Shown: positions 1 to 10,997, numbered from the stretch's first letter. The stretch is 64,000 nt of DNA from Shinisaurus crocodilurus (GCA_021292165.1 CM037877.1:127166402-127230401); one strand, 5' to 3'. Numbers and translations: made by a program. Notes: generated by a model not told the origin, from the sequence alone.

Positions 1-599
1 CATCAGTGAATGACTCACATGAATTAAAACTAGGAGGAACAAAAAGATGATATTGAACAAAATGGCAGCAGCCTGAATGCACGAGTGACAAGATATCGCA
101 AGGGTCACTTTACCTACTCACGTGCAATCCCAGGTTGAGACCCCAAAGGATAAGGACCCAGGCCTCAGTGGGGACAGCCAAGAGAAGCCATCTATCTCTG
201 CAGTGCCCAGATGTAGCCAAGAGAGAATCAGAAATTAGGCAGGAGCAGTAGGACTAAAGGATAAGATTCTGTCAGCAACACCCAACAATATGGGGAGATA
301 AGAGCGAAAGCCAAGTAGCTGCTGCAGAGAAAGTTCTGCCATCTGGGCAGGCTGGTTTGAACCTTCTCGAGTTCTCAGAATCCAAGACATAGGCTCAGAA
401 GGCCTCTCCAAAACACAACACAGTTAGAAATCAGATCCACAGCAAGTGTCACTGCTTAACTAAGTGCCACTTCTTATTACAATAACACTTTCTAGTGTAG
501 CTGGGTGCACCTGATTGCAAGACACGTTGCACTGCACAAGATCTAGGCACAGCTGCTTTTTAGGACTAAGCTCCAAGGAGGAGCCTGGGTGACATTCCA

Positions 600-620
600 C
601 ACACACACACACACACACAC
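600..620. repeat. (CA)n microsatellite
   Basis: About ten CA units in the region downstream (on the minus strand) of FCHSD1 exon 3. Confidence 0.95.
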
Positions 621-744
621 CATGTGCACAGCTAAAGTCTTGAGTGTTAAAGGATTATGATGTCTGAACTCAGATTCACTAGCTAGCAGCTCCAATGCTG
701 TGGCCAAGTGCCCTGGGATAAGCCTGTAAGCCTAGTCTCTAGAT

Positions 745-865
745 CAGTGTTCTCCAACCTTGGGTCTCTGGATGTTTTTGGCCTACAACTCCCAGCATGC
801 CCCAGCCAGCGTAGCTGGGAGTTGTAGGCCAAAAACATCTGGAGACCCAAGGTAAGAGAACCCTG
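745..865. mobile_element. Palindromic hAT-type MITE, copy 1
   Basis: Inverted repeat starting CAGTGTTCTCCAACCTTGGG with an almost complementary right half, including the ACTCCCAGCATGCCCCAGCC block. Flanked by a perfect 8-bp duplication CTCTAGAT at 737-744 and 866-873, the mark of hAT transposition. Confidence 0.85.
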
Positions 866-966
866 CTCTAGATACAACCTGTTAGTTAGAGCCCTAAATC
901 ATAAGAAAATGGCTGCAACTAAAGCTGCTGGCTGAACACTGTTCCATTCTGAAAGTAAGCATCATC

Positions 967-978
967 ATCATTTTCTTT

Positions 979-1020
<42 letters not shown>

Positions 1021-1048
1021 TTCTTCTTCTGCTGCTGCTGCTGCTGCT
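967..1048. repeat. Compound trinucleotide microsatellite (CAT/TTC/TGC)n
   Basis: A CAT run passes into TTC and then TGC units, about 60 bp from the FCHSD1 exon 3 donor. Confidence 0.9.
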
Positions 1049-1106
1049 AAACTGGAGCATACAACATATTTCAAACAAGCAGTTCAGAAACCTTGCATTG
1101 TCTCAC

Positions 1107-1152
1107 CTGCCCATACTCCCTCTCAATAGCAGATCTCTGTTTGCTGTAGGAC
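1107..1152 (-). CDS. FCHSD1: FCHSD1 coding exon 3
   Basis: 46-bp exon. Acceptor TTTGCAG precedes it and a GTGAG donor follows. The first base completes an Arg codon split from exon 2, then come 15 codons reading [15 protein letters not shown], a conserved F-BAR helix segment. It ends in phase 0. The next exon is outside the window. Confidence 0.88.
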
Positions 1153-4100
1153 CTGCAAAGAGACAACAAATTATCCTTCTAGCACAGAGTCCAAATAATC
1201 CATTATATTAGCTGAATTAGTGCTTCTGCTCACCACCACTCACACTAGAGGTTTTACATACAAACTTCAACTAAACATGTATGCCTGGGGGGCTGCCTTC
1301 TTTCTCTGGACAGAAGCGCTGTCGCTGTGTCTGGTAGAGCACAGAGTGCACCCTTTGCATGTAGAAGGCCATGAGCTCAGTCCCTGACATGTCCAGTTAA
1401 AGGAGTTGCAGAGCTGGGAGAGACCTCTGCCTGTGACCCTGAAGTGTCAGATAACGGTCTAGACGAGATAATGGTCCAATTCAGTGTAGAACAACTCCTC
1501 CTTATATTTTCAATATTCAAAACAGGACAGGAATAATGGGAAGCCACCCTTGTGCAAAACCTGCTCTGTTGACCATTACCAAAAGCACAAAAACTTCAGT
1601 ATACATTTGTGTGATATTTAACACCCCACACCCTGAAGGCTATGAAGGTAGGCAGAAGTGTGTGTTTGTGTACATGTGCAAGAGAGACAGACAAACAGAA
1701 AGACACGCTTGGGAAAGTTTGCATGGTTGCCCATTCCTGCTATTCAGCTATGTGGGGGTGTGGGGGTGTGCGCGCGTGCATGCATGCGGGCGGGCGGGGT
1801 TCTTCTAGATTTCTTGTATCTTCAACAGTGGCAGAATTCAAACCAGCCTGAGGGCAGAACTACATGTAATGTAGCCATCCCACAAGATGCTTTTTACCTC
1901 CGCTGGAGTATTCATATCTGTTATCCAGCAGGGGATGAACACAGCTTTGGCTAATAATGCCATCCCCACCCCGTGTCTCCCCCTCCAAGCAGCAGCCTCA
2001 GCAACTGCATGGGTTATTGAAAAAGGAGTTCTGGAAAAAAAAAATCATGGAACTACACATAATGGCCCAGTTTGGATGGCACAATAAGTAAGGCAGGGGT
2101 AGGCAACATGGTGCCCATGGGCACCAATATGCAACACAGACTCTTGGCACCCACCAAGATGCTCTAGCCCTTCTACTTTAAAAAATAATAATAATCAACA
2201 CATTTTCTTACCAGCAGCTGGAATTGCTGTGAAATAAGTCTTTGTTGCTGCTGAAAACTATTGTTGTGTTGGGACTCAGACCCCATCATGCCTTTTACTT
2301 GTAACCTTTTGGGCAGTTTACTTGTCTTTTGCCACACCTCCCATAGCAGCCAGTTTGTGGTGGTGCCCACAACAGTTTATCTACTGGCCAAATGTGCCCA
2401 CAGCCCAAAAAGGTTGCCTACCCGAGAAGTAAGGGGTTCCAGAAAATCCTGGCTTATCAGGATTGAGCAAGCGTGCTGGTGCGCGCTGCCTGATTCTTCT
2501 TGCTTGGTTCCTCCTGCCAGAGGGAGCAGCTAAACAAACCACAGACTCTCTATCCATGGTTTGTTTATTGTGATGTCCAAACCAAGGATTTTGGCATGTC
2601 TCTTCCCAAACAAGCCAGAATAAGCCATGGCTTATTGTTGGCTTATGATTTTGGCTTGTTTTGTGAGAGACAAGCCAGAATGCCCAGTCTGGACATCATG
2701 ATAAACAAACCAAACAGAGGGACCTTGGTTTGTTTAGCTGCTTCCACGAAGAAAAGTGATCAGGCAGCATGCACAAGCACACTGCTCGATCCTGATAAGC
2801 CGACTTCTCCAGAACCTCAGCTTATTGCGATTTCTGCACCAGGGCAATGTGTCATTCTTCCTTGAAGAAAGATTCCAGAGAAGGTCCCAAAAATTTTCCT
2901 AATAAACCAGTAGCCTATATCATTTCAACCCACACAGCCTGATGTGTATGGGTGTGAGGGGAATAGCAGTGGACAGCAGTTGCTTTCCTGGGTCCTGAAA
3001 TGCCACCATCTTGAACAGTAATGGCCCGGATCTGAGCCCTTGCTTCAATGTGCTTTACCAAGGAAGAGAGAAATTAATCCCCTTATTTAAACACAACCCC
3101 TAGCACAATCCCTTTGGATCAATTCCAGCAAGATCACATGATGGCTGGCTTCAGGCACAGAATCAACACAGATGGTAGAACTGGATGTATATAACCAGGT
3201 GAACAACTATCTTAGCTTAAGATGTTCTTTAAAGGGCAGGCCTCTTGGGGAGGAAATGGTGGGTTCCTGGGAGCTGCCACTGCCACACGCAGATCTTGGT
3301 TGGCCCACTGGTTAGCTACCAATGAGCCTGCCTCTACCTCCCAACCAGCTTCCTTTCCTGCTGCTTGTTACCTGATGTCCTCTAGGAGCTCCAGCTCCCG
3401 CTGTTGCTTATTCTGCAGGCTGGACAGTTGCTCTATTAGGCGTACCTTCACCTCCTGGGTCAGCTTGACCTGCCAAGAAAACAGGTTTAGCACCCTATCA
3501 TGGCACTGGTCCTCACTACAATACAAGGAGCAGCTGGCTGCCTCGCACATCCACGTAAGGCGGGGGTAGGCAACTTGTGTTCCCCCAGAGGTTTAATTAA
3601 TTAATTTATTAATTATATGTATATCCCGCCTTTTTTCCCTGCAAGGAACCCAAGGCGGCTTTCATAATCCTCTTCCTCCTCCTCTCCATTTTATCCTCAT
3701 AGAATCATAGAATCATAGAAAAGTAGAGTTGGAAGGGGCCTACAAGGCCATTGAGTCCAACCCCCTGCTCAATGCAGGAATCCAGGTCAAAGCATCCCTG
3801 ACAGATGGCCGTCCAGCTTCAACTTGAACGCCTCCAGAGTGGGAGAGCTCACCACCTCCCTAAGTAATTGGTTCCATTGTCTTATTGCTCTAACAGTCAG
3901 GAAATTTTTCCTGATGTTCAGGTGGAATCTGGGTTCCTGTAACTTGAGCCCATTATTCCGTGTCCTGCAAACTGGGATGATCGAGAAGAGATCCTGGCCC
4001 TCCTCTGTGTGACAACCCTTCAAGTACTGGAAGGACTGGATCGTATCTCCCTCAGTCTCCTCTTCTGAAGGCTAAACATGCCCAGTTCTTTCAGTCTCTC

Positions 4101-6453
4101 CTCATACATAGGGCCTTGTTTCCAGTCCCTTTATCATCCTTGTTGCCCTCCTCTGAACCCTCTCCAGTTTGTCTACGTCCTTCTTAAAGTGTGGTGCCCA
4201 GAACTGGATGCAATACTCAAGATGAGGCCTAACCAGTGCCGAGTAAAGGGGAATTATCACTTCAAGCGATTTGGAAGCTATACTTCTATTAATGCAGCCC
4301 AAAATAGCATTTGCCTTCTTTGCAGCCACATCACATTAAAGCTCATATTCAGTTTGTGATCTACCACAATTCCAAGATCCTTCTCACTTGTAGTATTGTT
4401 GAGCCAAGTGTCCCTCATTCTGTAACTCTGCATTTGGTTTCCTTTCCCTAGGTGCAGCACTTGGCATTTATCCATATTAAATTTCATTCTGTTGTTTTCA
4501 GCCCAGCGCTCCAGCCTATCGAAATTGCTTTGAATTTTGTTTCTGTCTTCCAGAGTACTAGCTGTTAAACCCAACTTTGTGTCATCTGCAGATTTGATAA
4601 GCATTCCCTGCACCTCCTCATCCAAGTCATTAATAAAAATACTGAATAGCACTGGGCCCAGAACCGAGCCCTGTGGTACCCCGCTCGTTTCCTCTCCCCA
4701 GTTTGAGAAGGTACCATTGATAAGCACTCTTTGAGTCCGATACTGTAGCCAATTGTGGATCCATCTGATAGTTGTTCCATCCAGCCCACTTTTAGCTAGC
4801 TTGCTAATCAGGATATCATGAGGCACTTTGTCCTCAAAACAACCCTGTGAGGTAGGTTAGGCTGAGAGTCAGTGACTGGCCCAAAGTCACCCAGTGAGCT
4901 TCATGGCCGAGTGTTGGACTAGAACCCGGATCTTCTGAGTCCCAGTTCAACACTCTAACCACTATGCCACACTACAACTCCCATAATCCCAACCATTGGC
5001 TATGGTGGCAAGGGCTGATGGAAGTTATAGGCCCCCCTGACCTAAGGAAACCCACTTACAGCAGAAAGAAAAGGAAGCCACTGCACTGCACAGTAATGGA
5101 AACCACAGGGTGGGGGAGACACGGGGGCAGTGGGAAGAGTACCAGCAGACCCCAAAGAGCAGCTACTTCCTTCTGCAAATGGTAGAGACCAGTGGACCAA
5201 AAGAGGCCCGGGAAGCTCCATCCACACAGCATTAGTGTAGCAATAGTTGCTAAGGACAGGGCTATAATTCAGGAACCCCCTGGTTCAAATCTCACCAGTC
5301 ATTAACTCAGTGGCTGGGTTCAGACAACACGATTGAGTGTTGAGTATGGGTTGAGCGTGGGTTGTCGTTGAACTGGGGGTTGTTTGTGAAACATGGGTTA
5401 TCATATTGTCTGAACCCAGCTGTGCTAACAAGCCATGTCTTGTTAACCACAAACAACCCATGAAGAGAACCCAGGGTTTGTTGTTGGGTTGTGAACTGTG
5501 GATTGTTCACCATGGTTTGTTATCTTGGCTGGGTTCAGATAACATGATAGCCCACGTTTCAACAACAACCCACGGTTCAACAACAACCCACGGTTCAACC
5601 CTTGAGTTATCGTGTTGTCTGAACCCAGTCACCAAGTGGCCTTAGGCAAATCACTCTTCTCTCCGCCTCTGCAAAAGGGCTGGTGTAAGAAGTACAAGTC
5701 AACGTAAGTCAAGTGCTTTGAACATTCCTATAAATGCTAAGAATTATAATTATGCACTGAAGGTTCCACAGGGGGAGGAATGGCCCTGCAGCGCGTTGCT
5801 ACAGATGCTGCCCACACAGCGGCTGTCAGGAAAGCCTCCAGCAAAACGATCACTTTAGGATGCCACTGAGGACGCCTTCCCCAACTCGTTTTAGACCAGC
5901 TCCCAGCAGCCTCAGCCAGCATGGCCAATGATGAGGGATTATGGGAGTTGTAGTCTAAAACATCTGGAAGCACCAGGTTGCCTGCCCGTTTTCATGTTAC
6001 AGGGGGAGAGGAGGACAGAGCGCGGCCCCTTTTTGGAGCATTCAACTCTTGGGAGAAGAACCCTTTGGCATGGACGGTGCGAGTCTGCCAGGGAGGAAAG
6101 CGAGGCGGACACTTTCCCGTCCCAACTTGTTGTCAACGGGTGTTCTTCTCAGATGGGGGATGGTTGGAGTTACAGCGTCCTTTTCCTATAATGCTCGCGC
6201 GCGGGGTGTGTGTGTGTACAGTGTGTGTATGTCTGAACGGGCCTTATCCGTGTACGAGAACTCGAGGGGCGTCGGTGCTACTTAGGTCCTCCCTTCGGGG
6301 TTCCCCTTAAAGCTGTTCTTCTGCAAACAACGGACGGGGCGGGGCGGAAGAGCCGCGAGCCTGGACAGACTTCGTGCCTTTGACAGTAGCAGGCAAGCAG
6401 GGTCTCCGCTAATCGCGGGAGAGAGGACTTACTTTGCGCGGTGGCGGCTGCAT
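1107..6453 (-). CDS. FCHSD1: FCHSD1, 5' part (coding exons 1-3 of a longer gene)
   Basis: F-BAR and double SH3 domain protein 1, a cytoplasmic membrane-curvature and actin adaptor. Seen: three minus-strand exons joined in frame (21+98+46 bases, 55 codons). The protein starts MQPPPRK, continues [19 protein letters not shown], then LLEDIR, and exon 3 gives [15 protein letters not shown], the beginning of an F-BAR domain. These match the N-terminus I remember for mammalian FCHSD1 nearly word for word, including the exon breaks. All splice sites are GT-AG. The gene continues past the left edge; no exon 4 is visible in 1-1106. Its start lies in a CpG island. The next gene upstream on the same strand is ARAP3, the same order as in mammals. 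FCHSD2 is the alternative paralogue, but the MQPPPRK start and ARAP3 neighbour favour FCHSD1. Confidence 0.88.
1313..1440 (+). mobile_element. tRNA-derived SINE fragment
   Basis: Degenerate tRNA-like head (GTAGAGCA, TTTGCATG, AGAAGG, then a B-box-like stretch) followed by the same body as the SINEs at 26089 and 27945. Sense is the plus strand. It lies in FCHSD1 intron 2. Confidence 0.6.
1441..2085. other. FCHSD1 intron 2, no recognised feature
   Basis: Intronic sequence with a TG/GCGC-rich low-complexity patch near 1745-1800. No exon or clear repeat family seen. Confidence 0.5.
2094..2426. mobile_element. hAT-type MITE of the CAGGGGTAGGCAAC group
   Basis: Begins CAGGGGTAGGCAAC and ends GTTGCCTACCC plus three changed bases, giving terminal inverted repeats. 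Perfect 8-bp target duplication AAGTAAGG at 2086-2093 and 2427-2434. No coding capacity. Confidence 0.8.
2435..2816. mobile_element. Large foldback (inverted-repeat) element
   Basis: The left arm GGTTCCAGAAAATCCTGGCT is answered by a near-complementary right arm ending AGAACC. Inner arms with AAACAAACC and GGTTTGTTT also pair, so most of the 380 bp can fold into one hairpin. It directly abuts the target duplication of the MITE at 2094. No clear duplication of its own. Confidence 0.65.
2817..3371. other. FCHSD1 intron 2, no recognised feature
   Basis: Stretch between the foldback element and FCHSD1 exon 2. No exon signal and no repeat family I could name. Confidence 0.4.
3372..3469 (-). CDS. 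FCHSD1: FCHSD1 coding exon 2
   Basis: 98-bp exon between a pyrimidine-rich acceptor (TTTTCTTGGCAG) and a GTAAC donor. It begins in phase 0 with VKLTQEVK and ends with LLEDI plus AG of a split Arg codon, the coiled-coil start of the F-BAR domain. Confidence 0.9.
3588..4975 (-). mobile_element. tRNA-derived SINE split by a CR1 insertion
   Basis: Minus-strand SINE in two parts, 3588-3699 and 4831-4975. The tRNA-like head (GTGGTTAGAGTGTTG) is at the right end and the body contains the AGTGACTGGCCCAAAGTCAC block in reverse. The tail has AT-rich ATTAATTA sequence. CR1 at 3700-4830 sits between, with TCCTCA duplicated on both sides. Similar SINEs occur at 27253, 31086 and 54707. The exact family name is not claimed. 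Confidence 0.75.
3700..4830 (-). mobile_element. CR1 LINE, 5'-truncated, minus strand
   Basis: Reverse-transcriptase half of a CR1 non-LTR element, read on the minus strand from about 4826 with [13 protein letters not shown] and a changed catalytic box (SADD where FADD is expected). Frames break near 4278-4330 and again around 4040-4100. The 3' end at 3700 has the CR1 ATTCTATG-type tail. Six-base duplication TCCTCA at 3694-3699 and 4831-4836. Dead copy in FCHSD1 intron 1. Confidence 0.88.
4976..5300. other. FCHSD1 intron 1, mostly unassigned
   Basis: Includes a short stretch (about 4976-5045) resembling the ACTCCCATAATCC-type hAT MITE arms also seen at 5930 and 58760. Otherwise nothing recognised. 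Confidence 0.4.
5314..5628. mobile_element. Foldback element with CTGGGTTCAGACAACA ends
   Basis: Starts CTGGGTTCAGACAACACGAT and ends with its reverse complement, with further internal palindromes (GGGTTGT/ACAACCC). Non-coding. The ends resemble those of the larger GC-rich elements at 14535, 33250 and 52801. Confidence 0.7.
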
Positions 6454-6960
6454 TGCCCCGGCCTGATGGACAGACGCTCCGCTTCGCCCTCCTCCCACGG
6501 TGACAAGCTCCAAATGACCGCGACGAAGGCGAGCCCGGAACTGCTGCCGCGAGCCGCCTCGTCAGGCTCTTCCCTGGGCGCGCATCACGCGGCGGCTCCT
6601 CCTGCGGACGCCCACCTGGCTTCTTCCTGCCTTCCGGAGGGGCGGGGCGGGGCGGCCGGGGCGAGGCTCCTCGGCTGCCTGCACAGAACCGGCCTTAGCA
6701 GCGGGTGCCATTGTCAGCAGCAGAAGCAGCACCGCCGCCGCAGCCGCCGCCGCCGGGGAGGCAGGAATGTTTGCGCGGACGCTACGACGAGCCGCTAAAA
6801 TTTGGCCCTTTCCCGAGAGACGCTTGTCTCTGACTATTTTCTCTGTGTTCACACGTCCCCTGACGGGTGGGAGGAGGCTCTGGGGCGGAGCGCTACGCCC
6901 GCTTGAGTCGCCCCGGGCCCGGGGTTCCCCTCCAGTCTTGCTAAGTAAGAGTGGCGGGCG
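6300..6960 (-). promoter_or_regulatory. CpG island promoter of FCHSD1
   Basis: CpG-dense, GC-rich block around and upstream of FCHSD1 exon 1. It contains GC-box clusters at about 6335-6347 and 6639-6656, an ETS-like CTTCCGG beside the second cluster, and a short GCC run at about 6727-6757. No TATA box was found. A TATA-less housekeeping-type promoter is inferred. Plus-strand open frames here are by-products of GC content. Confidence 0.7.
6433..6453 (-). CDS. FCHSD1: FCHSD1 coding exon 1 with start codon
   Basis: Seven codons, ATG to AAA, reading MQPPPRK, directly followed by a perfect GTAAGT donor. The start has G at -3. Only 21 bases are coding; the 5' UTR extends towards higher coordinates in the CpG island. 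Confidence 0.88.
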
Positions 6961-7296
6961 GGCGGGGGAAGCTCATCACTGCTGGAGATTGCCGGAGATG
7001 AAAGGGTGTGTGTGTGTGTCTGGGAGAATGATGGTATAAATATGCAGCTGTTCTCTTCGTGCTGCCTGACGTGACATCTCGCTAGACGTCACATTGGCTC
7101 TGCCATCCACTTCGAGCTCTTGGAAAAAACCCTTTCTTCTCAGCAAATCCGGGTTTTGTTGTTTTAATACGGGAAGAGGGGTTGAGCCAACAAACTGCAG
7201 GAAGGGAAAGAATGCGCCAGACTATTTACTCCGCTGCTCTTCTGCTTCCGACAGTCGGAATCCGACTGCAGCCTCCTTTTCTGCAGTAGTAATAGT

Positions 7297-7335
7297 AGTA
7301 GTCATAATAAAATATAACAATAATAATAAAATATA
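7297..7335. repeat. AT-rich trinucleotide tract
   Basis: TAG/TAA/AATAAT-type low-complexity run upstream of the CpG island. Confidence 0.7.
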
Positions 7336-7339
7336 GGCA

Positions 7340-7915
7340 AAAAGAAAGAAACGTGTATTTGCTTGTAAAAGTGTAGTTTGGCCCTTAAAAGCCTCCACAC
7401 TGCAAATTCTGTAGGCACTGAAGCCTCAGGGAGTCAAGAAATTTCTCAGGAGCCTTCGTATTGGTTTTGGAAAACGACCAGAGACCGCTAGCGAGAGGCC
7501 ATTTCCTAAATACTCCCCCCCCCCACATACACACCCCCTGGGCAAAGGTGTAGTTCAGGGGGTGGCAGCAATAGCCAAGGCACCTTTGCCCTTCCATTTA
7601 CATCACCCCCACCCCAGCCCAGCCTAGTCGCTCGTGGCATTTTAGCACCACCTTGTGGACTGATGTCATTCTATTCTGCAGAATGTCTCTTCCCATACTC
7701 CACTCAACCTCTGTTTTGCCTTGGTCTTCTCCCGCAAGGGTAATGCTGGGACAAATGATAATAGGAGGGACTTTCAGCCCAGGATCGGTAAGGAGATGGC
7801 TAGAGGTAATAGGAGGGCTTTTTTTTTTTTTTTTACGAGGAAAGAGAGGCAAAGCCGCCTTTGTTGTTCCTCTTGCCCTGCCTGGCTCTTGTCGGCAGTG
7901 CTTTGGATAGACAGA
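7340..7915. other. FCHSD1-ARAP3 intergenic sequence, nothing recognised
   Basis: Contains a poly-C tract near 7507-7525 and a 16-T tract near 7819-7834. No gene signal. Confidence 0.4.
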
Positions 7916-7916
7916 G

Positions 7917-8283
7917 GGCCTTCAGCAGAGGAGACTGAGGGGAGATATGATCGCACTCTTCCAGAACTTGAAGGGATGTCACACAGAGGAGGGCCAGGAT
8001 CTCTTCTCGATCATCCCAGTTTGCAGGACACAGAATAATGGACTCAAGTTACAGGAACCCAGATTCCACCTAAACATCAGGAAAAATTTCCTGACTGTTA
8101 GAGCAATAAGACAATGGAATCAACTACCTATGGAGGTGGTGGGCTCTCCCAGTCTGGAGGCATTCAGTGTGCAGCTGGACAGCCATTTGTCAGGGATGCT
8201 TTGACCTGGATTCCTGCACTGAGCAGGGGGTTGGACTCGATGGCCTTGTAGGCCCCTTCCAAGTCTACTTTTCTATGATTCTA
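7917..8283 (+). mobile_element. CR1 LINE 3' end, plus strand
   Basis: C-terminal RT-adjacent coding remnant (DMIAL in reduced form, [37 protein letters not shown]) followed by CR1 3' UTR and a TTCTATGATTCTA tail. Strongly 5'-truncated. Frame of the last 80 codons is still open. Confidence 0.9.
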
Positions 8284-8561
8284 GGGCTATTAAAAATAGT
8301 GGGAGATCCAACCGTGGGTCTTCCCGTGATCCTGTCTAGTGCCTTGAGGCGCTTCTCGTGGGAGCCAAGTGATGGAGTTGCAGTTCTGATGCCCAGGTGA
8401 GAACAGTGGGTCATGTTCTTATTGCCTCAAGGTCCCGCGTGCCAAATGGAATGTTACAGAGTTGGGACTTGGGACATTCCCCAATGACTTGCATAGTTCT
8501 CACCATCACTTCGTGAGCAGCCTATTTGGTTACCATATATTTCCCTCACCACTCTTTAGAC

Positions 8562-8644
8562 CAGTGTTCTCCAACCTTGGGTCCCCAGATGTCTTTGGCC
8601 TACAACTCCCAGCATGCCCCAGCCAGCATGGTTGGAGAACACTG
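8562..8644. mobile_element. Palindromic hAT-type MITE, copy 2 (short form)
   Basis: Same family as 745-865 but only one arm plus the terminal repeat. Ends CAGTGTTCTCC and GGAGAACACTG. Duplication CTTTAGAC at 8554-8561 against GTTTAGAC at 8645-8652, 7 of 8. Confidence 0.82.
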
Positions 8645-8901
8645 GTTTAGACCCAGCTCTAGCTGCTACTGTTACCTCCAACAGCATGTGGGTGAGCTAG
8701 TAAGCAAGTAATGATGCCAGCAATACTCCCCTCCCCCCCGCACGCATGGAAGAAGGAAAAACCTGTATGGGCTAGCTTCGCCTGCCGCCACCACCACCAA
8801 CATACAAGTGAGGAATGGTCCCCCTACTCACCCCCCACCCACCCACCCCAGCATGCAGAGAAGGCTCTGAAGGCTGCCCACCCGCATAGCTGCTTCCCTT
8901 C

Positions 8902-9223
8902 AGAGGCTGCCCACATGGCCACTCTCCTGCACCCTAAGCTACCACCAAGCACAAGGTGTCGCTGCCGTGGAGATCACTTGCAGTCTCTCTCTGGCTGGCA
9001 AGGGAAGGGTGGGCATCCCTTCCATTGTGCTGTCCTCCACGCATCGGTGAAGGGGGCATGTTTACACAATGTGGCAGAGCAAGGAGGAACTGCTGGGTGT
9101 GGAGGACAAAAAAAAAGCTTTACGTGGCCTTTTTTCTCTTTTTTTTTTAACTGAAAGAGCTTGGGTCCTACCAGGGAAGGTCTTGATGGGTATATATGCA
9201 CTGGTGGTGCCATGTTGGGTCAC
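8902..9223. repeat. Long direct repeat, left copy (322 bp)
   Basis: Begins AGAGGCTGCCCACATGGCC and ends GTTGGGTCAC. It recurs almost unchanged at 10341-10661, the only clear difference being one T in a T run. The two copies flank the L1-like fragment at 9224-10340. Confidence 0.92.
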
Positions 9224-10340
9224 AGAGACTTTGAAGTTTTAATTGGGTCGAAGTGGCATGAGAAGACAGTTCAGGAAGATGTGACGGAGTTTTTAAAATC
9301 TAAGATGGCGGAGCCGGAGATCGGTATGCAGGAGACCACAAAACAACAGAACAAGCTGATTTCATTCTTGGTTCAAAACCTGGAACTTAATGAATATCCC
9401 TTTGACAGAGGAAAGCAATGAAAGGGACTATCTTCACGGTCTTTTATTGGCAAAAGATAAAGGGTTGATGTATACTGAACTATATGTCTAGTTGGAATAT
9501 AAATAATTTTTTGATTTTAAATATTAACGGCAAAGGTAAAGGGATTGCTTATATGATTTATTTGAATTTTAAATATTAATGGTGATGTAAGAGAAATTAT
9601 TATAAGTAAGGTATAATTATATTTGGTTTGTTTGGAAACATTTATTTAAAAAATAATAATAATAATTTGTTGTTGTTGTTGGGGGTGTTGTTTTGTGGAG
9701 GCTTTGAAGTATTAAAGGGGAAGGTCTTTTGTTTTTTTGTTCTATAAGTAGCATGATGGCTTATGTGCTTCTGCTGTTCTGTCAGACGTCACTTATTTCT
9801 TAATTTTTTAGACTTATCTTTCTTTTCTTTCCTTTAAAAAAATATATCTTGGAGATTAAAAGTGAAGGAATTTCTGTTTAGATAGAAAGGAATAATGAGT
9901 AATTGTAATAATACAAATGTGTTGATTCGATGGTTAGGTACTAGAGAGTCCGGGAGCGGTGGAAATACAAAATGCTTTTGGTATGTGGTCATTTGCTAAT
10001 TAGTTTATAGTTACTTTTTACTTTTGGGATTCTTAATATACTGTATTTTGGAATTGAAAACAATATTTAATGAAACTATAGGTTTTCTTTTTTGGAGTAT
10101 CCATAAATGTTGAATTTAATAGATTAAATAGTTGATGTTTATTGGGGGAGAGTGGAGACCTCTGGTGTTTGTTCCTTTTAGGGTTCTTTTTTGCCATAAC
10201 TGGAAGTGATTTTTTGTTAACAGAAAAGATTTTAAGATTAACTGTGGTTGATTAAGCTGTGGAGAAGATTGGAAGTCCATTATTGTGTTTGTGTTTGTTT
10301 GTTTGTTTTATTATGAATAAAAAATAAAAGTTGAAGAGAA
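9224..10340 (+). mobile_element. L1-like LINE 3' fragment between long direct repeats
   Basis: Carries a short open frame to 9421 (with KMAEPEIGMQETTKQQNKL) and then an AT-rich 3' UTR that ends in AATAAAAAATAAAAG. The last 80 bp (GGAAGTCCATT, TTTGTGTTTG, then AATAAAA) resemble the end of the element at 31328-32545, so both belong to one family. 5'-truncated, no RT left. Confidence 0.7.
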
Positions 10341-10661
10341 AGAGGCTGCCCACATGGCCACTCTCCTGCACCCTAAGCTACCACCAAGCACAAGGTGTCG
10401 CTGCCGTGGAGATCACTTGCAGTCTCTCTCTGGCTGGCAAGGGAAGGGTGGGCATCCCTTCCATTGTGCTGTCCTCCACGCATCGGTGAAGGGGGCATGT
10501 TTACACAATGTGGCAGAGCAAGGAGGAACTGCTGGGTGTGGAGGACAAAAAAAAAGCTTTACGTGGCCTTTTTTCTCTTTTTTTTTAACTGAAAGAGCTT
10601 GGGTCCTACCAGGGAAGGTCTTGATGGGTATATATGCACTGGTGGTGCCATGTTGGGTCAC
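10341..10661. repeat. Long direct repeat, right copy (321 bp)
   Basis: Second copy of 8902-9223, offset 1,439 bp. The near-identity means the duplication is young. Confidence 0.92.
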
Positions 10662-10756
10662 CCCTCTTTACACATTTGTGACTCATTCATTTGTCCCCAT
10701 CAATGCTTGAACAACCTATCCTGAGTGTCAAATGGAATGTCAGAGTGTTGTTAGAC

Positions 10757-10896
10757 CAGGGCTCTCCAACCTTGGGTCCCCAGATGTTGCTGGCCTACAG
10801 CTCCCAGCATTTCCAGCCAGCATGGCTAATGGCAAGGGATTCTGGGAGCTGCAGTCCAGCAACATCTGTGTGTGGACCCAAGGTTGGAGAGCTCTG
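10757..10896. mobile_element. Palindromic hAT-type MITE, copy 3 (diverged subfamily)
   Basis: Begins CAGGGCTCTCCAACCTTGGG and ends with the complement, with a related internal palindrome (ACAGCTCCCAGCAT). Perfect 8-bp duplication TGTTAGAC at 10749-10756 and 10897-10904. Confidence 0.85.
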
Positions 10897-10997
10897 TGTT
10901 AGACTGATGTGCTCCATGGTTCCAGTGCACAGTAATCACTGTTTCCCAAATTAGTCATTATAAGCAAACCCTCTTGTTCTGTATTGTATAAAATTCC

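Noticed and set aside
960..1030. CRISPR-like regular repeats
   Set aside because: Simple trinucleotide microsatellite without spacers; the genome is eukaryotic.
6466..6798. Plus-strand open frame of 110 codons in the CpG island
   Set aside because: Arg/Ala/Ser-rich text from GC composition and GCC repeats, antisense to the FCHSD1 5' end. No support as a gene.
8711..9154. Plus-strand open frame of 147 codons, repeated in part at 10354
   Set aside because: Its repetition is due to the 320-bp direct duplication; no recognisable domain and a poly-T end.
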